Assembly (NCBI GenBank): GCA_002369495.1
Contig: DFFD01000209.1
Coordinates: forward strand, 492-6,497
Source of the DNA: Lachnospiraceae bacterium UBA3785
GTDB taxonomy: Bacteria > Bacillota > Clostridia > Lachnospirales > Lachnospiraceae
DNA length: 6,006 nt
Reading direction: 5' to 3'
Shown here: one piece after another, positions 1-4,925 of the stretch
Position numbering within the stretch: the first letter of the stretch is position 1
How the letters are laid out: the number at the start of each line of letters is the position of its first letter
Translations under genes and position numbers: made by a program
The notes under the pieces: generated by a model
Told to the model about the DNA's origin: nothing
What the model saw: only the letters and a program-made list of their open reading frames with translations
Databases searched by the model: none

Positions 1-124
1 GACGGTTCCTGGGAGGCCGCCGAAGGCGGCCGGTGGGAACCGTCCCCAAAGATAAGGGACAGTTCCTGTACAAAAAGGGGTTCTCACGCAATGAGAACCC
101 CTTTTTGTGCTTAGAACCGTCCCC
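1..124. repeat. Four-armed palindromic GGGACGGTTCC repeat array (REP-like)
   Basis: Four copies of one arm lie in alternating orientation: 1-9 (GACGGTTCC, cut by the window edge), 36-47 (GGAACCGTCCCC), 56-66 (GGGACAGTTCC) and 114-124 (GAACCGTCCCC). Arms 1 and 2 pair perfectly over 9 bp and enclose a second perfect hairpin, GGCCGCC at 15-21 with GGCGGCC at 25-31, loop GAA. Arms 3 and 4 pair over 10 bp with one mismatch and enclose the terminator hairpin at 68-110. Arms 2 and 3 can also pair with each other, with one mismatch and the loop 47-55. This is the layout of a bacterial interspersed palindromic doublet. GGGGACGGTTC-type palindromes are, from memory, scattered through some Clostridia genomes, sometimes near IS200-like (RAYT) transposases. 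No transposase is visible here. The structure is read directly; the REP-like label is inference. Confidence 0.7.
68..110. terminator. Bidirectional intrinsic terminator downstream of the EamA gene
   Basis: Positions 71-85 pair perfectly with 93-107 (15 bp, loop of 7 at 86-92). The stem can be extended to 68/110 with one G-T wobble. It has a GGGGTTCTC core, flanked on the left by five A and on the right by five T, so it can act as a terminator in both directions. It lies 27 bp past the stop of the minus-strand EamA gene and would end that transcript. It could also end a plus-strand gene lying left of the window. The hairpin sits inside repeat arms 56-66 and 114-124. Confidence 0.8.
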
Positions 125-136
125 GACATTTTCCCC

Positions 137-1039
137 TCAGATCTGGCTCACCACGATCGCCGCAAACATCAGCGCGCAGCCCGCCATCTCCCGCGGCGTC
201 AGCGTCTGATTGAGGATCAGCCAGCCCGAAAGGGCCGAGAACACGCTCTCGAGGCTCATCGTGAGGCTCGCGATCGTCGGATCAAGATTCCGCTGCCCCA
301 CGATCTGCAGCGTGTAGGCGATCCCGCTCGACATGACGCCGGCGTAGAGGACCGACGGCAGCGCCAGGCGGAACGCCTCCGCGTCAAAAGGCTCAAACGC
401 CAGCATAAGGACCGTCGAGAAAATCGCCTCCACAACAAACTGCAGGCAGGCCAGCCGGACCGTATCCACCCTCGGCGAATAATAATTGATCGCGAGGATC
501 TGCAGGCTGAACAAAAATGCGCACAGAAGCATCAGCCCGTCCGCCCGCCCGAGAGCGAAGCTCCCGGTCATGCAGAGAAGATAGAGCCCGACGACCGCGA
601 GCGCGACGCAGCCCCAGATCTTCCCTTTCACTTTCTTCCCGAAAAAGATCGCGAGCACCGGCACGATCACGACGTACTGGGCCGTGATAAATCCGGCCTT
701 CGCGGTGGTCGTCCCGGCGATGCCCGCCTGCTGCGAAAAGCTCGCAAAAAAGAGTGCCGTGCCGGTGACCGCGCCGCCGGCGAGGAGCGTCATGAGCTGG
801 GTCCTGTTTTTGGGCTTTTCATTTTCCCCGGTGCGAACGGTGAGGATCTTATCCCGCACCGCGATGACGGGCAGAAGGATGACCGCCCCGATCCAGCTGC
901 GCCCGGCCAGGAAGGTCAGCGGGCCGATGTAGCCCGCGCCGACGCTCTGGGCCACAAACGCCGAGCCCCAGATGATCGCGGCGACAAGAAGGATGAGGAC
1001 GTGGATGATTTCATATTTTTTGCCTGTGTCCTGAGCCAT
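137..1039 (-). CDS. EamA/DMT-family membrane transporter
   Basis: Complete 300-residue protein of the drug/metabolite transporter superfamily. The length and two-repeat plan are typical: a first EamA repeat at about residues 12-155 and a second at about 165-298, with roughly ten hydrophobic segments in total. The first segment carries the family signature WGSAFV (residues 24-29). A polar loop at about 62-80 (rich in R, K, N) separates early helices, and the second repeat includes the LDPTIASLTMSLE stretch commonly seen in this family. Members export or import small metabolites, amino acids or drugs; the substrate cannot be told from sequence. The start is the ATG at 1039-1037, preceded by AAGGA (complement of 1051-1055) 11 nt upstream, a slightly long spacing. 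It is divergent from tcdA, has its own terminator at 68-110 and appears monocistronic. Confidence 0.9.
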   Translation of the reverse strand: MAQDTGKKYEIIHVLILLVAAIIWGSAFVAQSVGAGYIGPLTFLAGRSWIGAVILLPVIAVRDKILTVRTGENEKPKNRTQLMTLLAGGAVTGTALFFASFSQQAGIAGTTTAKAGFITAQYVVIVPVLAIFFGKKVKGKIWGCVALAVVGLYLLCMTGSFALGRADGLMLLCAFLFSLQILAINYYSPRVDTVRLACLQFVVEAIFSTVLMLAFEPFDAEAFRLALPSVLYAGVMSSGIAYTLQIVGQRNLDPTIASLTMSLESVFSALSGWLILNQTLTPREMAGCALMFAAIVVSQI

Positions 1040-1069
1040 ACTGCTTCAATTCCTTTCAGAGATTTGTCT

Positions 1070-1098
1070 ACTATAGCACAAAATGCGGGCATTTTCCA
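1070..1098 (-). promoter_or_regulatory. Probable promoter of the EamA gene
   Basis: On the minus strand, TATAGT (complement of 1070-1075) is preceded by TGC, giving an extended -10. A 4/6 match to the -35 consensus, TGGAAA (complement of 1093-1098), lies 17 bp further upstream. The start of transcription would fall around 1063, leaving a leader of about 25 nt. Predicted from sequence only. Confidence 0.45.
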
Positions 1099-1140
1099 TT
1101 CGAACAACTGACAAATAACGCGCACGGAACGCCTCTTTTA

Positions 1141-1149
1141 TGGTATACT
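1141..1149 (+). promoter_or_regulatory. Extended -10 element for tcdA
   Basis: TGG followed by TATACT (1144-1149) matches an extended -10 (TGnTATAAT, 5 of 6 in the hexamer). No good -35 is found at 16-18 bp spacing. CTGACA at 1108-1113 is a fair -35 but lies 30 bp away, too far for this -10. Transcription would start near 1156, leaving a leader of about 23 nt carrying the AGGAGG site. This element also argues against translation from the ATG at 1140, which would overlap the promoter. Confidence 0.45.
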
Positions 1150-1165
1150 TGCGCAAAAGAAGAAA

Positions 1166-1171
1166 AGGAGG
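1166..1171 (+). promoter_or_regulatory. Ribosome binding site that fixes the tcdA start
   Basis: AGGAGG with a 7-nt spacer to the ATG at 1179. It decides against the upstream in-frame ATG at 1140, which has no comparable site and would add 13 basic residues not typical of the family. Confidence 0.85.
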
Positions 1172-1178
1172 AAAACGC

Positions 1179-1904
1179 ATGGACCCCCGATTCCAGAGAA
1201 CCGCCATGCTCCTCGGCGGGGAGGCCCTGGAGCGCCTTCATAACTCCCGCGTCGCCGTCTTCGGCCTCGGCGGCGTCGGCGGCTATGTCGTAGAAGCGCT
1301 GGCCAGGAGCGGCGTCGGCGCCCTCGACCTCATCGACAACGACACGGTCGCCCTCTCCAACCTGAACCGCCAGATCATCGCCACCGAAGATACGCTCGGC
1401 ATGTACAAGACGGAGGCCGCGAAAAACCGCGTGCTCTCCGTGAACCCGTCCTGCCGCGTGACGCTCCATACCTGCTTTTTCCTGCCGGAAAATGCAGACA
1501 CCTTCGATTTTTCCGCCTTCGACTACGTCGTCGACGCGATCGACACAGTCTCCGGCAAGCTCGCGATCATCGAAAAAGCCCGCGATGCCGGCGTTCCGGT
1601 CATCTCCTCGATGGGGACCGGCAACAAACTGAACCCTGCCATGCTCACTGTCTCCGACATCAGCGAGACATCCTATGACCCGCTCGCCCGCGTCATGCGC
1701 CGGGAGCTCAAAAAGCGCGGCATCCTGCATCTCAGGGTCGTCTGGTCGAAGGAGCAGCCGCTTGCGCCGGTGCCGCCCGCGGATTCGGAAGCAGCGCCGC
1801 AGGGCCGGCGAAGCACGCCTGGTTCCGTCTCCTTCGTCCCGGGCTGCGCGGGGCTCATCCTGGCCTCCGAAGTGGTGAAGGATCTGGCCGGCATCAGCAG
1901 ATAA
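1179..1904 (+). CDS. tcdA: tRNA threonylcarbamoyladenosine dehydratase (TcdA, ThiF/E1-like)
   Basis: A 241-residue E1-like enzyme. The TcdA family uses ATP to cyclise N6-threonylcarbamoyladenosine at position 37 of ANN-decoding tRNAs to ct6A, in the cytoplasm. The opening RFQRTAMLLGGEALERL is the typical TcdA lead-in. A Rossmann nucleotide-binding loop GLGGVGG follows at residues 29-35, then DND (53-55) and NLNRQ (61-65), the ATP-binding signature of ThiF/MoeB/E1 proteins. The loop SSMGTGNKLNP and the C-terminal SVSFVPGCAGLILASEV (about 216-232) match the short Gram-positive form. There are no CxxC zinc pairs, which argues against ThiF or MoeB. The frame opens at an ATG at 1140, but the ATG at 1179 has AGGAGG (1166-1171) 7 nt before it and starts where the family starts. 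It stands alone between a divergent promoter and a terminator. A proline/arginine-rich segment at about 199-213 is probably a disordered loop. Confidence 0.93.
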   Translation: MDPRFQRTAMLLGGEALERLHNSRVAVFGLGGVGGYVVEALARSGVGALDLIDNDTVALSNLNRQIIATEDTLGMYKTEAAKNRVLSVNPSCRVTLHTCFFLPENADTFDFSAFDYVVDAIDTVSGKLAIIEKARDAGVPVISSMGTGNKLNPAMLTVSDISETSYDPLARVMRRELKKRGILHLRVVWSKEQPLAPVPPADSEAAPQGRRSTPGSVSFVPGCAGLILASEVVKDLAGISR

Positions 1905-1910
1905 GGGCAC

Positions 1911-1943
1911 AAAAAAACAAGACCTCAGGGGTCTTGTTTTTTT
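1911..1943. terminator. Bidirectional terminator between convergent tcdA and MarR genes
   Basis: CAAGACC (1918-1924) pairs with GGTCTTG (1930-1936) around a 5-nt loop. Seven A (1911-1917) and seven T (1937-1943) flank the stem and can extend it. The symmetric layout serves both tcdA (stop ends at 1904) and the minus-strand MarR gene (stop at 1959). Confidence 0.9.
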
Positions 1944-1958
1944 CATGTCCTTTCTGTC

Positions 1959-2420
1959 TCAGCCTTCTTTTTTCGGCCTGTAGTCCGGGACTTCCGCCAT
2001 CATCTCTTCACTCACCATGGAGAAGATCTCTTCCAGCTTCCGCGCATCCTCAGCAGAGATCCGCTTTTCAAGACGGCTGCAGACATCCTTCATAAAGTGT
2101 TCGCTCGCATTGCAGTACTCGATGTACTTCGGCGTCACTTCCAGAAAATACTCGCGCTTGTCTTTCGTAGATCTGGTCTTGGTGAGGTAACCCTTGCGGA
2201 TCAGGTTGTTGACCTTGTAAGCGGCATTCGGCTGGGAAATCCGGATGAAGCTTGCAAATTCATTGATGGTCGGACGTTTCATCGCATGGATCACTTCCAT
2301 GCAGAATGTTTCCACGGTCGTCAGTGTCTCTTCATTATCCGGACCTGCGCTGAACAGTTCCCGATAAAAATGCATTTTAAACTTTGTGTAAACCTCTGCA
2401 AAACTAGATTCAAGTGACAT
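1959..2420 (-). CDS. MarR-family winged-helix transcriptional regulator
   Basis: A 153-residue protein of usual MarR length, which binds DNA as a dimer. Helices at about 1-47 and 105-145 would form the dimer interface. The DNA-binding part is at about 50-98: a helix-turn-helix with recognition helix ISQPNAAYKVNNLIRKG (61-77), then a wing with the DxR motif at D87/R89 in SSTKDKREY-type context. Two cysteines (C40, C114 region) are present, but nothing shows that they act as redox sensors. The ligand and targets are unknown. The start is the ATG at 2420-2418, with GAGG (complement of 2427-2430) 6 nt upstream. Its base composition is visibly less GC-rich than tcdA and the EamA gene. It follows the GntR gene on the same strand but has its own promoter, so it may be autoregulated and only partly co-transcribed. 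Confidence 0.88.
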   Translation of the reverse strand: MSLESSFAEVYTKFKMHFYRELFSAGPDNEETLTTVETFCMEVIHAMKRPTINEFASFIRISQPNAAYKVNNLIRKGYLTKTRSTKDKREYFLEVTPKYIEYCNASEHFMKDVCSRLEKRISAEDARKLEEIFSMVSEEMMAEVPDYRPKKEG

Positions 2421-2445
2421 TTCTCGCCTCGTCCTATACTGATAT

Positions 2446-2495
2446 TTGTTTAAACGTTCTCACACCAGTATAACACGCCGTTCTGTATTAAACAA
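2446..2495. promoter_or_regulatory. Possible MarR autoregulatory operator pair
   Basis: TTGTTTAA at 2446-2453 and its exact inverse TTAAACAA at 2488-2495 flank the predicted MarR core promoter. One arm lies on the -35 and the other just downstream of the start of transcription, with centres 42 bp apart (about four helical turns). The first arm overlaps a perfect 8-bp palindrome GTTTAAAC (2448-2455). Position and symmetry suggest regulator binding; which protein binds is inference. Confidence 0.35.
2467..2495 (-). promoter_or_regulatory. Promoter of the MarR gene
   Basis: On the minus strand, -10 TATACT (complement of 2467-2472) and -35 TTGTTT (complement of 2490-2495) are separated by exactly 17 bp. 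The predicted start of transcription is near 2460, about 40 nt before the start codon. The -35 overlaps one arm of the inverted repeat described separately. Confidence 0.55.
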
Positions 2496-2510
2496 GTACA
2501 ATACTCTTGA

Positions 2511-3245
2511 TTATTTTTTCCTTTTTCGCCGGATCTGCTGCGTCATCCTGAACCAGTCGGGCCGTCTGCGGATCTCCGTGAACTCGAAAAGACTGCCTGC
2601 CGAGTTGAAAGCCCTCCTCTTTATAACCGCGACGCCGCCGAACTGCTTCATATTGAGAAGCGACCGGTCCTCATCGCCGGCCCTCTCCACCGTGATCAGC
2701 TGCTGGATCGTCACCGCCGTGTCCTCAAGGTTCTCCTCCATGTAGCGATAAATGGACCCCTCAGCCTTCTTTTCATCCAGCCCCCTGACAGCCGACGCCT
2801 TCAAAATGCTCTTTTCAAGACTGACCGCCTCCCCGTCGATCAGGAAGACGCGGACAACGCGGAAACACCTCTCCCCGACGACAAAACCGGTGGCCTCACT
2901 CAGCGCTTCGTCGATCTCAAGCGCCCCGAATGTCAGTACTTTGATCCTGACGTCAGCGTCGTCCCGTTCTGACAGGGAGTACATGCTGTCTATTTCCTGC
3001 GGGTCCGGAATATCTTTCGCCCCGGTCAGCATATCGTAGATCACGATCACGCCTTTCCCGTGCATGCTCTGGATATAACCGTCCTTGCCCAGCTGCTCGA
3101 TCGCGCGCCGGACCGTATTGCGGGAGCAGTCGTACTCCTTGATCAGGGAGTATTCCGACGGGAGGTACGTGTTCGTGCGGTAGACGCCGCGTTCTATTTT
3201 TTCCTTTAAATCCATGTAGATCTTATTATATTTTATCTGAGGCAT
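2511..3245 (-). CDS. GntR-family (HutC/UTRA) regulator, TreR-like
   Basis: A complete 244-residue regulator. The N-terminal winged helix spans about residues 5-70: KYNKIYMDLKEKIERG, then LPSE (28-31), recognition helix SRNTVRRAIEQL (41-52) and wing GYIQSMHGKG (56-65). A linker leads to a UTRA effector domain (about 95-236). Parts of it closely resemble Bacillus subtilis TreR as I recall it: GSIYRYMEENL, ITVERAGDEDRSLLNM and the C-terminal SLFEFTEIRRRPDWFR. TreR represses trehalose genes and releases DNA on binding trehalose 6-phosphate. Here no PTS gene or phosphotrehalase is in view, so the effector could be another sugar or sugar phosphate. The start is the ATG at 3245-3243, with GGAGG (complement of 3253-3257) 7 nt upstream. 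It is divergent from the symporter gene and most likely controls it and itself. Confidence 0.88.
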   Translation of the reverse strand: MPQIKYNKIYMDLKEKIERGVYRTNTYLPSEYSLIKEYDCSRNTVRRAIEQLGKDGYIQSMHGKGVIVIYDMLTGAKDIPDPQEIDSMYSLSERDDADVRIKVLTFGALEIDEALSEATGFVVGERCFRVVRVFLIDGEAVSLEKSILKASAVRGLDEKKAEGSIYRYMEENLEDTAVTIQQLITVERAGDEDRSLLNMKQFGGVAVIKRRAFNSAGSLFEFTEIRRRPDWFRMTQQIRRKRKK

Positions 3246-3280
3246 ACTGTCTCCTCCGCGGACCCAACATGTTCACTCAA

Positions 3281-3298
3281 ATATGTATCTTGTCATAT
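3281..3298. promoter_or_regulatory. Candidate GntR/TreR-like operator 1
   Basis: Inverted repeat ATATG-N8-CATAT, overlapping the likely -10 region of the GntR gene. Its left part ATATGTAT (3281-3288) is also the exact inverse of ATACATAT at 3319-3326. Its position fits autorepression. No direct match to the B. subtilis TreR operator (TTGTATATACAA) is seen, so this is a candidate only. Confidence 0.35.
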
Positions 3299-3321
3299 TT
3301 TGCGATTTGTCAAATTACATA

Positions 3322-3339
3322 CATATAGTACCATATATG
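3322..3339. promoter_or_regulatory. Candidate GntR/TreR-like operator 2
   Basis: Inverted repeat CATATA-N6-TATATG with GTACCA in the middle. Its centre is 41 bp (about four helical turns) from the centre of candidate operator 1, so two dimers would sit on the same face of the DNA. The short AT-rich arms could arise by chance in this background. Confidence 0.35.
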
Positions 3340-3388
3340 AATAAAATTATAAATGTTATTTTTATGAATTTACATGCTTTCGATGCAA

Positions 3389-3406
3389 TTTTGTCTATTT
3401 TGTGTA
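3389..3406. repeat. Tandem 9-bp repeat TTTTGTSTA upstream of the symporter promoter
   Basis: TTTTGTCTA (3389-3397) is followed directly by TTTTGTGTA (3398-3406), then a partial third unit starting TTTT (3407-3410). It lies about 30-50 bp upstream of the symporter -10, where an activator could bind or where T-rich DNA could act as an UP-like element. It may equally be simple AT-rich sequence. Confidence 0.4.
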
Positions 3407-3434
3407 TTTTCGCATATCATATTCAGCGCAATTA

Positions 3435-3443
3435 TGTTAAAAT
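3435..3443 (+). promoter_or_regulatory. Extended -10 promoter of the symporter gene
   Basis: TGT followed by TAAAAT (3438-3443) matches TGnTATAAT in 5 of 6 hexamer positions. The -35 at 16-18 bp spacing is poor (best ATATCA at 3414-3419), as is common for extended -10 promoters or activated ones. Transcription would start near 3450, leaving a leader of about 24 nt. The ribosome binding site GGAGG at 3460-3464 lies 9 nt before the ATG and partly inside the 8-bp palindrome CTCCGGAG (3456-3463). Confidence 0.55.
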
Positions 3444-3473
3444 ACTCCTATATTTCTCCGGAGGAAAATACAC

Positions 3474-4901
3474 ATGACTGAAAAACACTCTCTTTCCCTG
3501 AAAGAAAAGGCCTCTTACGGTCTCGGAGCCGTCGGCAAGGACATGGTCTACATGCTCTCCGCCAGCTACGTTCTCTACTATTATCAGGACATTCTCGGCG
3601 TGAGTCCCGTCGCGATGGGGGTCATCCTGATGGCTGCGCGCATTTTCGACGCCTTCAACGACCCGATCATGGGCGTGATCGTCGCAAAGACAAAGACCCG
3701 CTGGGGCAAATTCCGCCCGTGGCTCCTCATCGGCACCCTGACCAACGCCGTCGTGCTCTACGTGATGTTCGCGACACCGCCGGCCCTCGACGGAGCCGGC
3801 CTCACCGCCTATGCGGCGATCACCTACATTCTCTGGGGCGTGACCTACACGATGATGGACATCCCCTACTGGTCGATGATCCCGGCCTTCACCGAAGGCG
3901 GCCGTGAGCGCGAAGGCCTGACGACCCTCGCGCGCTCCTGCGCCGGCGTCGGCTCCGCCATCGTCACGATCATTACGATGATCGCGGTCCACGCGCTCGG
4001 CGCAATGGCTGCCTCTTCCGGCGGTGCCCAGGAGATCGAGCGGGCGGGCTTTAAGCTCTTCGCCCTCATCATCGCGGTCCTCTTCGTCGTCTTCACGGTG
4101 ATCACCTGCGTGAACGTCAAGGAGAAATCCACCGTCGACATGGAGACCCCCTCCGTCGGCCAGATGTTCAGGGCGCTCCTCACCAACGACCAGACCATGA
4201 CCGTCGTCGTCGCGATCGTGCTCATCAACTGCTCGGTCTACATCACTTCGAACCTGGTCATCTATTTCTTCAAATACGATTTCGGCGGATCCGGCTGGTA
4301 CAACGCCTACACGCTCTTCAACACCTTCGGCGGCGGCATCCAGATCCTCTCAATGATGCTCTTCTACCCCTTCCTTCGAAGGTTCATGAACAGCTTAAGA
4401 ATCTTCTACGTCTGCCTCGGCATGGCCGTCACGGGCTATATCGTGCTCTTAGGCCTCGCCTTCACGAACATGTCCAATGTTCTCCTGCTCTTCATTCCGG
4501 GCTTTTTCATTTTCGCCGCCAACGGAATGCTCACGGTCATCGTCACGGTCTTCCTCGCGAACACCGTCGATTACGGCCAGCTGAAGAACGGACGCCGGGA
4601 CGAGAGTGTCATTTTCTCGATGCAGACTTTCGTCGTCAAGCTGGCTTCCGGCTTCGCCGCATTCGCAGCCGCCCTCTGCCTCCAGATCTTCTCGCTGAGC
4701 TCTGAGGCTGCCACCGAGGCGGAACAGACCATGGATTTCTCGGCGACGGTCTCCGCCGGCTCCAAGATCGGCCTTCGGATGACGATGACGCTGATCCCGA
4801 TTGCGGGTCTCATTTTCGCCTTCTTCTGGTTCCGCCGAAAATACATCCTGACGGATGAAAAGCTCGAGGAAATCGAGGCAAAGCTCAAGGCAAACGCATA
4901 A
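3474..4901 (+). CDS. GPH-family sugar:cation symporter (MelB-like)
   Basis: A complete 475-residue membrane protein of the glycoside-pentoside-hexuronide:cation symporter family, usual length, with about twelve hydrophobic segments. Compared with Salmonella MelB, the key charged residues are kept. YGLGAVGKD places D23 at the position of sugar-binding D19. RIFDAFNDPIMG gives D59 and D63, equivalent to the Na+-site D55 and D59. MDIPYW gives D129 and W133, matching sugar-site D124 and W128. REREGLTTLAR gives R154, matching R149. SMQTFVVK gives K389, matching K377. The cytoplasmic motif TRWGKFRPW (75-83) and NTVDYGQLKNGRRDES before the last helices are family signatures. Cation-coupled uptake of a glycoside, pentoside or hexuronide is expected; the actual sugar is not readable. 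The divergent TreR-like regulator suggests a disaccharide. No terminator follows, so it probably shares a transcript with the AAA ATPase. Confidence 0.92.
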   Translation: MTEKHSLSLKEKASYGLGAVGKDMVYMLSASYVLYYYQDILGVSPVAMGVILMAARIFDAFNDPIMGVIVAKTKTRWGKFRPWLLIGTLTNAVVLYVMFATPPALDGAGLTAYAAITYILWGVTYTMMDIPYWSMIPAFTEGGREREGLTTLARSCAGVGSAIVTIITMIAVHALGAMAASSGGAQEIERAGFKLFALIIAVLFVVFTVITCVNVKEKSTVDMETPSVGQMFRALLTNDQTMTVVVAIVLINCSVYITSNLVIYFFKYDFGGSGWYNAYTLFNTFGGGIQILSMMLFYPFLRRFMNSLRIFYVCLGMAVTGYIVLLGLAFTNMSNVLLLFIPGFFIFAANGMLTVIVTVFLANTVDYGQLKNGRRDESVIFSMQTFVVKLASGFAAFAAALCLQIFSLSSEAATEAEQTMDFSATVSAGSKIGLRMTMTLIPIAGLIFAFFWFRRKYILTDEKLEEIEAKLKANA

Positions 4902-4925
4902 AGTTTTCAATAAAGGAGTATCACC

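Larger units (their letters stand above)
3246..3473. promoter_or_regulatory. AT-rich divergent control region between regulator and symporter
   Basis: A 228-bp non-coding stretch, much richer in A and T than the genes on either side. It holds a perfect TTGACA -35 on the minus strand (complement of 3308-3313) for the GntR gene, though the matching -10 (near 3284-3290) is poor. It also holds an extended -10 for the symporter at 3435-3443, and several CATAT or ATATG pentamers (3281, 3294, 3322, 3332, 3335, 3413, 3418). TTGTCA occurs twice in direct orientation 17 bp apart (3290-3295 and 3307-3312). No small ORF with a good ribosome binding site is seen. Confidence 0.6.

Noticed and set aside
107..1111. 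Plus-strand open frame of 334 codons opposite the EamA gene
   Set aside because: It is longer than the EamA frame, but its product is an R/H/D/E-rich string with no domain or hydrophobic pattern, it starts inside the terminator hairpin and has no ribosome binding site. The opposite strand encodes a clear ten-helix transporter.
1140..1178. Upstream in-frame ATG that would extend TcdA by 13 residues
   Set aside because: It overlaps the extended -10, lacks a ribosome binding site and adds a basic tail not typical of the family. The ATG at 1179 has AGGAGG at ideal spacing.
1071..1946. Minus-strand open frame of 291 codons opposite tcdA
   Set aside because: It is an antisense artefact of GC-rich codon bias. 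It begins inside the bidirectional terminator and has no recognisable domain, whereas the plus strand encodes a well-conserved TcdA.
2493..2516. Hairpin between the GntR and MarR genes as a terminator
   Set aside because: CAAG/CTTG arms with internal mismatches give only a weak AT-rich stem with no proper T-run after it in the minus direction, so read-through from the GntR gene cannot be excluded.
3375..3388. Possible CcpA (cre) site TGCTTTCGATGCAA upstream of the symporter
   Set aside because: It has the central CG and TG start, but misses several conserved positions of the cre consensus (the AA pair and the final CA), so it is no better than chance.
3283..3477. Plus-strand 64-codon open frame across the divergent control region
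   Set aside because: It lies in AT-rich regulatory DNA, has no ribosome binding site, and ends just inside the symporter start. Its hydrophobic/aromatic content reflects the AT-rich sequence.
3432..3992. Minus-strand open frame of 186 codons opposite the start of the symporter
   Set aside because: The product is rich in H, D, R and G without a family match. The frame runs through the symporter promoter and ribosome binding site.
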